A stretch of DNA of 64,000 nt from Marisediminitalea aggregata (GTDB lineage Bacteria; Pseudomonadota; Gammaproteobacteria; Enterobacterales; Alteromonadaceae), in assembly GCF_900129565.1 (NCBI RefSeq), contig NZ_FQWD01000001.1, positions 620,001-684,000 on the forward strand. Reading direction: 5' to 3'. Each line of letters opens with the position of its first letter. The stretch's first letter is position 1. The translations under genes were made by a program, and so were the position numbers. This document shows positions 46,472 through 53,948 of the stretch, one piece after another. Below the pieces are notes generated by a model. It did no database searches. It saw only the letters and a program-made list of their open reading frames with translations, and was not told where the DNA came from.

Positions 46472-47314
46472 CTAGCGCAACTCACTGGCGGGAAACTTGT
46501 CCATGTCGTCATAGTCCAGATTTTCTCCGGCCATGCCCCAAATAAACGCGTAGCTCGACGTGCCGCAACCACAGTGAATCGACCAGGGCGGTGACAACAC
46601 GGCCTGCTCGTTTTGAACAAACAAGTGGCGGGTTTCTTTTGGCTCACCCATAAAGTGACACACCGCTTGTTGCTCGGCGATATCAAAGTAGAAATACACT
46701 TCATTGCGGCGGTCGTGCTGGTGTGCTGGCATAGTATTCCACACGCTACCCGGATACAGTCGGGTCAGGCCCATTTGTAACTGACAGGTTTGCACCACAC
46801 TGTTGATAATAAGTTGATGAATATCGCGCTCGTTGGCCGTTTCAGGCGACCCAAGATGCAGCACATTGGCATCGTCTTTACCCACTTTCTTGCAAGGGTA
46901 ACTGGCATGTGCAGGCGCGGAATTAAGGTAAAAATGCGCCGGGGTATCGGCGTTATCTGAATAAAACGTAACCGCGTAGTCACCTGCACCGATGTAAAGG
47001 GCTTCGCCTTTATCGAGGGCGTATTCCGTATCATTAACCGTGACCTTACCCGGGCCACCGACGTTAATGACACCTACTTCGCGACGGGCGCTAAAGCAAT
47101 TGGATTTGAGGGCGTCCAATGTCTCCAGAGGCAGGCCCTGCTCTAATGGCACAGCGCCTCCTACCATAAAACGTTCATAGTGGCTGTATATCCAATACAC
47201 TTTGCCTGGCTGCATAAGTTTGTCGGCCAGGAATGCATCGCGTAATTCCTGCGTATCGTATTGTTTGGCCTCACGTTGACCAATGGCGTATCGGGTTTCG
47301 TATTCTGTAGTCAT
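46472..47314 (-). CDS. kduI: 5-keto-4-deoxyuronate isomerase KduI
   Basis: Isomerises 5-keto-4-deoxyuronate, formed from unsaturated uronic acid, to 2,5-diketo-3-deoxygluconate. A 280-residue cupin; YWIYSHYERFMVGGAVP near the start and PAHQHDRRNEVYFYFDI (two His and Glu of the metal site) with the fourth His in SIHCGCGTSSYAFIWGMAGEN. Family members mostly have CHTHDRR; here the first residues read AHQHDRR, but the metal ligands are kept. It is 16 bases after kduD. Confidence 0.94.
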   Translation of the reverse strand: MTTEYETRYAIGQREAKQYDTQELRDAFLADKLMQPGKVYWIYSHYERFMVGGAVPLEQGLPLETLDALKSNCFSARREVGVINVGGPGKVTVNDTEYALDKGEALYIGAGDYAVTFYSDNADTPAHFYLNSAPAHASYPCKKVGKDDANVLHLGSPETANERDIHQLIINSVVQTCQLQMGLTRLYPGSVWNTMPAHQHDRRNEVYFYFDIAEQQAVCHFMGEPKETRHLFVQNEQAVLSPPWSIHCGCGTSSYAFIWGMAGENLDYDDMDKFPASELR

Positions 47315-47330
47315 TACTTTATCCGCCGGG

Positions 47331-48092
47331 CTATCGGGCTAAAAATCCACCATCAACGGCCAATACGTGGCCGTTGATATACTGACTGGCTGGGCTGGCT
47401 AAAAACACCACGGCCCCTTTCAAGTCTTCTGTTTCTCCCCAGCGTCCGGCGGGAATACGCGCACAAATCTCTGTGCTGCGTTTTTCATCATCCTGAAGGG
47501 CTTGGGTGTTGTCGGTGCGAATGTAACCCGGTGCAATGGCATTCACCTGCACGTTCGACGCACCCCATTCATTTGCCAGGGCTTTGGTTAATCCGGCAAT
47601 AGCGTGTTTACTGGCGGTATAGGCAGGCACCGTAATACCACCGCTGTAGCTTAGCATCGACGCGGTATTGATAATTTTGCCACCGCCTTGGTCAATCATG
47701 GCTTTGCCGATTTTCTGGCTCAGCAAAAACGCAGCATCCAGATTCACGGTGAGTACCTTTTGCCAGGCATCCAATGGAAAGCTTACGGCCGGCTCGCGAT
47801 AAATAGTGCCACCGTTGTTCACCAGAATATCTATGCCGCCCCACAGGGTTAATGCTTGCTCAGCCATGGCTTCTACCGCCTGCATGTCCGACAAATCAGC
47901 GTTTACCTGAGCTACATTTACTGTACCGAGCGCGCGGATCTGCTCGACCGTGTTGTTACACCCCTGCTCACTAGAACTGGCACAAATAACATCTGCGCCT
48001 GCTTCGGCTAACGCTATTGCCATAGCTTGCCCAATTCCCCGGCTGGCTCCGGTCACCAGCGCACGTTTTCCCGCTAAACTAAAGTTCGGCAT
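47331..48092 (-). CDS. kduD: 2-deoxy-D-gluconate / 2,5-diketo-3-deoxygluconate dehydrogenase KduD
   Basis: Reduces 2,5-diketo-3-deoxygluconate to KDG with NAD(P)H. A 253-residue short-chain dehydrogenase: cofactor loop TGASRGIGQAMA, NNGG, catalytic Ser in INTASMLSYSGG and YTASKHA with Tyr and Lys, then APGYIRTDNT and the C-terminal QYINGHVLAVDGGFLA. I use ATG 48092, with AAAGGG upstream, rather than the GTG one codon earlier. It heads the kduD-kduI-TRAP operon below the operator at 48240-48259. Confidence 0.9.
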   Translation of the reverse strand: MPNFSLAGKRALVTGASRGIGQAMAIALAEAGADVICASSSEQGCNNTVEQIRALGTVNVAQVNADLSDMQAVEAMAEQALTLWGGIDILVNNGGTIYREPAVSFPLDAWQKVLTVNLDAAFLLSQKIGKAMIDQGGGKIINTASMLSYSGGITVPAYTASKHAIAGLTKALANEWGASNVQVNAIAPGYIRTDNTQALQDDEKRSTEICARIPAGRWGETEDLKGAVVFLASPASQYINGHVLAVDGGFLAR

Positions 48093-48239
48093 CACAACCC
48101 TTTATTTCTCTGCTGCGCTAACCTCTGTTGGCAAAAAAGGCCACATTGGCAAACGCGATTGAGGCACGATCCTTCACAGTCGCATGTGCAACTTGTGTTG
48201 GTATATCACACCCAGTCAATTGTTAATAATATTTAAAAT

Positions 48240-48259
48240 AATTGCCACCGGTGGCAATT
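48240..48259. promoter_or_regulatory. Operator palindrome 4 (TGCCACCGGTGGCA)
   Basis: A 20-bp perfect palindrome (core TGCCACCGGTGGCA with AAT and ATT flanks) in the 217-base gap between the divergent kduD operon and the DUF4861 gene, about 150 bases from kduD and 50 from the DUF4861 gene. One site could serve both promoters. Confidence 0.75.
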
Positions 48260-48309
48260 GTCAATATGATAGGTAAAAAATTTGTTGAATTTAACCCTCG
48301 GAGACAGCC

Positions 48310-49305
48310 ATGAATCACAGGACTTTAGCCACCCTAATTGCCGCCAGCTTTTGTCTGACCGCATGTAATGAATCACCAGAAACAGTAACAGATTCAGCCG
48401 CTTCCGCAGAAACTACAGTCAAGACGCACGCCGAGCTTTCCGTACGCCAGGGCGGTGCGTGGGAGGGGCAAAAATATGTTGCCGACGGTTTTACATTTGA
48501 ACCGGTCACGTCGTTCACTTCTCCTGACCAACTAACAGACCATTCTTATTATTTGCGTTACGAAGGTCCGGGCTGGGAAAACGATCTGGTTGGTTATCGC
48601 TTGTATCTGGACTGGCGAAACGGCATTGACGTGTTTGTAAAAACCACCAGCGAGATGGTGTTACCCCTGGTAGGTCAGGATGGCTACGACAGCTACCACG
48701 AACTATCCGATTGGGGCGGTGACGCACTGAAAGTAGGTAAATCTGTTGGCCTGGGCGCGCTGGGTCGTTGGGTCGACAATGGCGTTGAACACTTTAGACA
48801 GGTCGATAAAACTCATTGGAACCTGTTAAAAGACGGTGGCGACACCAGCGAATTTGAAGTGCGCTATGAAGGTTGGGACGTTGCCGGTGTCAAAGCTGAC
48901 GTGACCACTCACTATCAAATAAGTGCAGGTGACCCATCAACGTTGGTTACGGTCACCTCGTCTACACCAATGGATAACCTGGTTACAGGTTTAGTGAAAC
49001 ACGACAACGTCAACTACATTGAAAAGCGCAGCGAGCACTGGACGATGATTGCCACTTATGGCAAACAAAATGTATTGGGTGACGAGTGGGACTTAGGGCT
49101 GGCTTTGTTTGTGAAAAACAGTCAAATCGCCGAGCAATTTGAAGGGCCACACGACTACCTGTTTAAGTTTGTTCCGCAAACGTCTTATGAATATGGCTTT
49201 TTTGCCACCTGGCAGGGGCATCCTGAACAGCCTCAGACCCAACAGGAGTTTGAGGCCTTTATGGAACAGAAACTACAGCGACTCGACGCCTCTACAGGCC
49301 ACTAG
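48310..49305 (+). CDS. DUF4861 family lipoprotein of the pectin locus
   Basis: A 331-residue lipoprotein (signal LIAASFCLTAC) that matches the DUF4861 family, found in polysaccharide-utilisation loci of marine and gut bacteria. Family features seen are YYLRYEGPGWENDLVGYRLYLDWRNGIDVF, YHELSDWGGDALKVGKS-GLGALG, FRQVDKTHWNLLKDG and the C-terminal YEYGFFATWQG. Its biochemical role is not established; members have been suggested to act on unsaturated uronates, or to be enzymes or binding proteins. GGAG lies upstream of the ATG. It is divergent from kduD and shares its operator region. Confidence 0.82.
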   Translation: MNHRTLATLIAASFCLTACNESPETVTDSAASAETTVKTHAELSVRQGGAWEGQKYVADGFTFEPVTSFTSPDQLTDHSYYLRYEGPGWENDLVGYRLYLDWRNGIDVFVKTTSEMVLPLVGQDGYDSYHELSDWGGDALKVGKSVGLGALGRWVDNGVEHFRQVDKTHWNLLKDGGDTSEFEVRYEGWDVAGVKADVTTHYQISAGDPSTLVTVTSSTPMDNLVTGLVKHDNVNYIEKRSEHWTMIATYGKQNVLGDEWDLGLALFVKNSQIAEQFEGPHDYLFKFVPQTSYEYGFFATWQGHPEQPQTQQEFEAFMEQKLQRLDASTGH

Positions 49306-49787
49306 CGGTCGAGGCGTTTAGACTCATCCGTGCGGGTAGTGTCGGTGTATTCACCTTCAATGGGATCGCCCTCATTACCCGGACGCTGTTGTGTGTTGGA
49401 ATAGTAAAACGATTGATTCCCGCCTTGCACGGCACGCACTGTCATGTGCTTTGCCAATTGGCCGGCCATGAGCTGGCGACTAAATGGCAACACAAACAAA
49501 AAACCAATAATGTCGGTAATGAAACCGGGGGTAACTAACAACACGCCGGCAATCACTAACATCAACCCTTCCATCATTTCCTTGCCTGGCACTTCGTTAT
49601 TAGCCATTTTCTGTTGAGCCTTCTGTAGCGTGGACAAGCCTTCCTGACGCACCAGATAAGCACCGACAAATGCGGTAACAATAATCAGCCCAACCGTATT
49701 CCAGCCGCCAATCATGTCACCTACCTGAAGAAGTAGTGCTATCTCAGCGATGGGCATTAAAATAAAAAGCAGTAATAAAATTTGCAA
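49302..49787 (-). CDS. fxsA: FxsA family membrane protein
   Basis: A 161-residue cytoplasmic-membrane protein of the FxsA family; in E. coli high-copy fxsA relieves exclusion of phage T7 by the F factor, but its normal role is unknown. Four hydrophobic segments are visible, with IAEIALLLQVGDMIGGWNTVGLII, ALLVRQEG-like GAYLVRQEGL, and VIAGVLLVTPGFITDIIGFLFVLP, all diagnostic. The start is TTG at 49787, since no in-frame ATG lies nearby, with GGGA upstream. It ends overlapping the convergent DUF4861 gene by four bases. Confidence 0.88.
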   Translation of the reverse strand: MQILLLLFILMPIAEIALLLQVGDMIGGWNTVGLIIVTAFVGAYLVRQEGLSTLQKAQQKMANNEVPGKEMMEGLMLVIAGVLLVTPGFITDIIGFLFVLPFSRQLMAGQLAKHMTVRAVQGGNQSFYYSNTQQRPGNEGDPIEGEYTDTTRTDESKRLDR

Positions 49788-50000
49788 AATGCTGTCCCGG
49801 TTAGTGAAAAAGAAAGATGAACGCAGACGCTGCTGGTCACCTTAAGGTTATTTTAATTAAAATGGGGTACGTTTGGATAAATCCAAGTCATCGATTTCGC
49901 GTACCCTATCGTAAAGGTTAGAGCGCGGGTCTACAGAAAAAGTGCCGCAGCATAGAAAATTGAATGTTTTTTCGTGCTTGAACGGTCTAAAGAGGCAGGT

Positions 50001-50324
50001 ATGAATTCACTTTGTGTGGTGCTGACAACGACCAATTCGGTTGCGTCGGCCAATACCATTGCCAGTGCGTTACTGGAGCGTAAACTGGCAGCATGTGTAC
50101 AAATCCTTCCCGGCATTACGTCACTTTACCGGTGGGAAGGCAAGATCGCGAGTGACCAGGAAATACAGTTGATCATCAAATCAACATCGCCTGTTATCGA
50201 CGAGGCATATGAGGTTGTGAAACGTCTTCACCCCTATAATGTGCCGGAATGGGTCGTATTAAATTCCGTGGTGGCCAGCGAAGACTATTTGCGCTGGGCA
50301 CAACAAGTTACGAATCAGATGTAA
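50001..50324 (+). CDS. cutA: Divalent-cation tolerance protein CutA
   Basis: A 107-residue trimeric protein of the CutA1 family, linked by genetics to copper tolerance in E. coli, true function unsettled. Conserved blocks are LLERKLAACVQILPGITSLYRWEGKI and the C-terminal LHPYNVPEWVVLNSVVASEDYLRWAQ. I start at ATG 50001, which has GAGG five bases upstream; the frame is open nine codons further. It sits 15 bases before dsbD, the same pairing as in E. coli. Confidence 0.92.
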   Translation: MNSLCVVLTTTNSVASANTIASALLERKLAACVQILPGITSLYRWEGKIASDQEIQLIIKSTSPVIDEAYEVVKRLHPYNVPEWVVLNSVVASEDYLRWAQQVTNQM

Positions 50325-50339
50325 GAAGGACTAAATGTA

Positions 50340-52166
50340 GTGAAACGCAATCCCATGCTAGTCGTGCTACTGCTGTTAATGAGCAGTTTGCTGAGCACCA
50401 TGACATCAGCGCAGTTAAGCAATAATGATATGCAGGATTTGTTCAGTGATGAACCCCAGTTTCTGCCTGTTGATGATGCGTTTCAATTCGACTTCGCCCA
50501 AACGGGTGACAAACTGGTCGTGCAATTTGATATTGCAGACGGTTACTACCTTTACAAAAAGCAGTTCAAGGTCGTCACCAAAAACGCTACGCTGGGTGAG
50601 CCAACGTTTCCACCAGCCCAGCAAATAGAAGACGAGTTCTTCGGGATATCAGACGTTTTCTTTGACCGTGTTGCATTTACTTACCCAATAGAAAGCAGCA
50701 TTAAGGATGGCGTAGTAAAACTGCGCTACCAGGGCTGCGCGAGTGCCGGTTTGTGTTACCCACCTACCACCAAAGTTATCTACCTGAATGCTGTTGGCGA
50801 GACTGACAACACCATCAGTGCGCCGTTGTCAGCGCCAGCGACCAGTCAGCCGGAGACTGCCCCTGTAGTGAGTCAGCAATTCGATTTAGCCGACAAACTG
50901 CAACAGGAAAGCCTGCCCATTACCCTGGCGCTGTTTCTGCTGTTGGGGGTTGGCCTTGCGTTTACTCCCTGCGTATTCCCCATGTACCCCATTGTGAGCG
51001 GTATCGTCATTGGTCAGGGCAAAGAAATCAAAGCGTCCAGAGCGTTCTCGTTGTCTTTCGTGTACGTACAAGGCATGGCGATCACGTACTCATTACTCGG
51101 GCTTGTCGTGGCGTCTGCCGGTGTTCAGTTCCAGGCCGCACTGCAGCATCCAGCCATTCTGATTACGTTCATTGTTTTGTTTGTTGCACTTGCTGCTGCC
51201 ATGTTTGGGGCTTATGAAATTCAGCTGCCTGGAAAATGGCAGGAAAAACTCACCGGGGTCAGTAACGCGCAACAGCGCGGCAGCCTGACTGGCGTGTTTG
51301 TAATGGGCGTACTTTCCGGGCTAATTGCTTCCCCCTGCACGACTGCGCCACTCACGGGCATATTGCTATTTATTGCCCAAAGCGGCGACTTGCTGCTAGG
51401 GTTCCTGGCCCTCTACGCGCTCAGTCTGGGGATGGGTATTCCACTGATTATCTTCGCCATGACCGGCGGTAAATTACTGCCTAAAGCGGGCAATTGGATG
51501 AATGTCGTAAAAACAACATTTGGCTTTATGTTGCTATCCGTGGCTATCATCTTTGTAGAACGGCTGTGGAATTCAGAGTACACCTGGCTGCTATGGTCCG
51601 GACTCGGTTTAGCGACGTTTGGTTATTTCCAGGTCATCAATCAGTCGTCTGCCAGCAGTTTCTGGAAAGGCGTACGCAGTATTGTGATTTTCCTAGGCTT
51701 ATTTGGCAGTGCCATGCTGGGCTACCAGACCATATTCAACGATGTGCAAACCAATACAAATACAAGCGTGCAATATAAGCAAAGGGCTGTTTCACACCCG
51801 GAATTTTTGGTCGTCAAAAATCTGCAGGACTTCCAACAAAAACTGGCCGACGCCAACGCACAGGGAAAATCTGTGATGGTTGATCTCTATGCTGACTGGT
51901 GCGTTGCCTGTAAAGAATTCGAAAAATACACCTTCCCGGATCCCGCGGTAATCGATGCGCTTAGCAATACGGTATGGATGCAAATCGACCTGACGGATAA
52001 CACGCCTACCAACCTGGCGTTTCAGGAGTCCTTCAATATTCTCGGACTGCCCACCATTCTGCTGTTCGATGCTCAGGGCACCGAATTGAGTCAGGCGCGA
52101 GTCACCGGATTTATGCGAGCAGAGCCTTTTGCCCAGCATGTGCGCGCGGCACTGAACAAAGGTTAA
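50340..52166 (+). CDS. dsbD: Thiol:disulfide interchange protein DsbD
   Basis: Moves reducing power from cytoplasmic thioredoxin across the membrane to periplasmic DsbC, DsbG and CcmG. The 608-residue protein keeps all three parts: a periplasmic alpha domain with Cys133 and Cys139 (GCASAGLC), an eight-helix beta domain with Cys211 (FTPCVFPMYP) and Cys333 (ASPCTTAPLTG), and a thioredoxin-like gamma domain with Cys521-x-x-Cys524 (WCVAC). A signal peptide precedes. The GTG start has AAGGA upstream. Operon with cutA; a GC-rich hairpin follows. Confidence 0.95.
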   Translation: MKRNPMLVVLLLLMSSLLSTMTSAQLSNNDMQDLFSDEPQFLPVDDAFQFDFAQTGDKLVVQFDIADGYYLYKKQFKVVTKNATLGEPTFPPAQQIEDEFFGISDVFFDRVAFTYPIESSIKDGVVKLRYQGCASAGLCYPPTTKVIYLNAVGETDNTISAPLSAPATSQPETAPVVSQQFDLADKLQQESLPITLALFLLLGVGLAFTPCVFPMYPIVSGIVIGQGKEIKASRAFSLSFVYVQGMAITYSLLGLVVASAGVQFQAALQHPAILITFIVLFVALAAAMFGAYEIQLPGKWQEKLTGVSNAQQRGSLTGVFVMGVLSGLIASPCTTAPLTGILLFIAQSGDLLLGFLALYALSLGMGIPLIIFAMTGGKLLPKAGNWMNVVKTTFGFMLLSVAIIFVERLWNSEYTWLLWSGLGLATFGYFQVINQSSASSFWKGVRSIVIFLGLFGSAMLGYQTIFNDVQTNTNTSVQYKQRAVSHPEFLVVKNLQDFQQKLADANAQGKSVMVDLYADWCVACKEFEKYTFPDPAVIDALSNTVWMQIDLTDNTPTNLAFQESFNILGLPTILLFDAQGTELSQARVTGFMRAEPFAQHVRAALNKG

Positions 52167-52184
52167 CAACAGCCAGAATTTCAC

Positions 52185-52205
52185 GCCTTCGGCATTGCCG
52201 GAGGC
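52185..52205 (+). terminator. GC-rich hairpin after dsbD
   Basis: GCCTTCGGC (52185-52193), loop ATT, GCCGGAGGC (52197-52205): a 9-bp stem with one G-T pair, 18 bases past the dsbD stop. There is no solid U-run, so it is a weak or rho-assisted terminator at most. Confidence 0.5.
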
Positions 52206-52486
52206 GCATTCATCCCTGTCATTTTACCGTCGCTAACCGACGATTAATTGACATCATAATCTGCATCTCGCCCTCTTTAAACACCTGATACAAAAACAAT
52301 ATTCTTTTTGGTCTGACAATTTGCAAGACCTCAGATCCTTGCCTACATTTAGGACTGGGACAAGAGGTCACGTACTGGACTTTTCCGCAAGGAATAGCAA
52401 TAAATTTCAGATAATCAACAAGTTGGCCAAGTCGCAATTCGTCTCTGCAGCAAATTTTAAAACGCAAATAAGGGCCGGTGAAGCGG
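52206..52486. other. Intergenic region upstream of the chemosensory cluster
   Basis: About 280 bases without a credible gene, which should hold the promoter for the receptor-to-CheB run. I looked for a flagellar sigma28 box (TAAA...GCCGATAA) and saw none that fits well. Confidence 0.4.
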
Positions 52487-53647
52487 ATGAATACAAATAA
52501 GTTAATGGTGTTAGGGATTGCCACACTCATTGCTTTGGGCGTTGCCTGGATCAGTTCAGGCATAATCGCGGTGTTAGTAGTTGCCGCTGCAGCGATAGGC
52601 GCTGAAGCGTATTTCTCGAAGAACAGTCCGCCGAACACAACGGCATCGTCACCGGCAGCTGCATCAAAAGGCATGTCTCCCCCCCCTGTTACCGATAACC
52701 CAGCATACGAGCAGATTACATCAACCTGTTCTGAGGTTTTGACAGATTGCACTGACAACCTGAATAACATTCTATCTACGCACAACGATGCGGTAGACAC
52801 ACTGAGTAGTAGCTTCGTGGGTTTACGGGGCCTGGTTGATCAACAAAGTAATACGATCCACAGTTTGATCACCGCGGATGAAGGCAGCGAGGAGCTGCAC
52901 AGTGACCAGATGCGTAATTTTGCCGAACGAACAGCCGTCACATTGGACCGATTTATCCAAAGCACGGTCGACATGTCAGCCGGGATCATGGAAATCCTTG
53001 AGCAAATCACCGCCATCAATGAAACCGTACCATCCGTTATTCAAGCGTTAAAAGACATCGATAGCATTGCCGGACAAACCAACCTTCTGGCGCTGAATGC
53101 AGCAATAGAAGCGGCCCGTGCAGGCGAACACGGCAGAGGTTTTGCTGTAGTGGCAGACGAAGTACGAACCCTGTCTAACCGCTCTGCGGAGTTCAGCGAG
53201 TCAATACAAACGCAAATTAATGGCATCAACAGCAAAATCTCCTCGCTGAGTGACCGCATCGGCCAGTTAGCCGCCTATGACGTGAGTTATGTCATCGAAG
53301 CCAAGAAAGATATCAATACCGAGTTGGAACGGATAATCACCAAAGCAGAACATGATCAAAAAGTGACGTCCGGACTACACGACCTCGCCATGCAGCTCGA
53401 CATCGCGCTGAGCGATGCAACTCGAAGCCTTCAGTTTGGTGATATTAATCGCCAGTACATCGAATACACCATAAACGTTATCTCGGTGCTTTCCATGCAC
53501 CTGGATGACTTGCTTGACGACCAGAAACGCGCTCAAGCAATGCAACAACCTGACGCTTTCATACAAAAAATCAAATCAGAATGGGCAGGACTCCACAACC
53601 CCGTTTCATCCTCTACAGTGGATGCAGGCGAGATTGAGTTATTTTAA
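52487..53647 (+). CDS. Methyl-accepting chemotaxis protein, small membrane-bound type
   Basis: A 386-residue receptor without a periplasmic sensor domain: two short hydrophobic segments near the N-terminus ([16 protein letters not shown] and [19 protein letters not shown]) with almost no loop, then a helical cytoplasmic signalling part whose tip reads [36 protein letters not shown]. The part after the tip is shorter and less regular than in standard receptors. The first ATG (52487) is used; a GTG at 52478 is also possible. It is ten bases before the STAS gene and probably reports an internal or membrane-linked cue. Confidence 0.85.
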   Translation: MNTNKLMVLGIATLIALGVAWISSGIIAVLVVAAAAIGAEAYFSKNSPPNTTASSPAAASKGMSPPPVTDNPAYEQITSTCSEVLTDCTDNLNNILSTHNDAVDTLSSSFVGLRGLVDQQSNTIHSLITADEGSEELHSDQMRNFAERTAVTLDRFIQSTVDMSAGIMEILEQITAINETVPSVIQALKDIDSIAGQTNLLALNAAIEAARAGEHGRGFAVVADEVRTLSNRSAEFSESIQTQINGINSKISSLSDRIGQLAAYDVSYVIEAKKDINTELERIITKAEHDQKVTSGLHDLAMQLDIALSDATRSLQFGDINRQYIEYTINVISVLSMHLDDLLDDQKRAQAMQQPDAFIQKIKSEWAGLHNPVSSSTVDAGEIELF

Positions 53648-53656
53648 GGAACACGT

Positions 53657-53935
53657 ATGAGCACAACGATAGCAATACCGGAACGATTCGATTTCAGTTT
53701 TCACAAAGCTTTTACCGACCAGTACAACAAGTTACTCGAGGAAAATGCTGGCGCCACCATCACGCTGGATTTCTCCCGCGTAATGTATTTAGACAGTGCT
53801 GCGCTGGGCATGATTGTCTTACTGCAGAAACGTGCAAAAGCGAGTAATAGTGACGTAGAAATCGTTAGTGCCAATGGCACTGCGTTAGAAATACTGGAAA
53901 TTGCCAACTTCGACAAAATGGTAAAAATCCGATAA
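53657..53935 (+). CDS. STAS-domain anti-sigma factor antagonist (HsbA/CrsA-like)
   Basis: A 92-residue single STAS domain. ITLDFSRVMYLDSAALGMIVLL contains the conserved phosphorylatable Ser47 next to Asp46, as in SpoIIAA and RsbV. Such proteins bind and release an anti-sigma kinase depending on Ser phosphorylation. The next gene encodes a protein with both a PP2C phosphatase and a HATPase kinase domain, the two activities that would reset and phosphorylate Ser47. The same pairing is known as HsbA-HsbR in Pseudomonas and CrsA-CrsR in Shewanella. AAGGA precedes the ATG. Confidence 0.88.
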   Translation: MSTTIAIPERFDFSFHKAFTDQYNKLLEENAGATITLDFSRVMYLDSAALGMIVLLQKRAKASNSDVEIVSANGTALEILEIANFDKMVKIR

Positions 53936-53948
53936 CAGGTGTTATGCC

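Noticed and set aside
49286-49317. ACGCCTC/GAGGCGT hairpin at the DUF4861-fxsA junction
   Set aside because: An 18-base loop and location inside both coding ends; no U-run, so not called.
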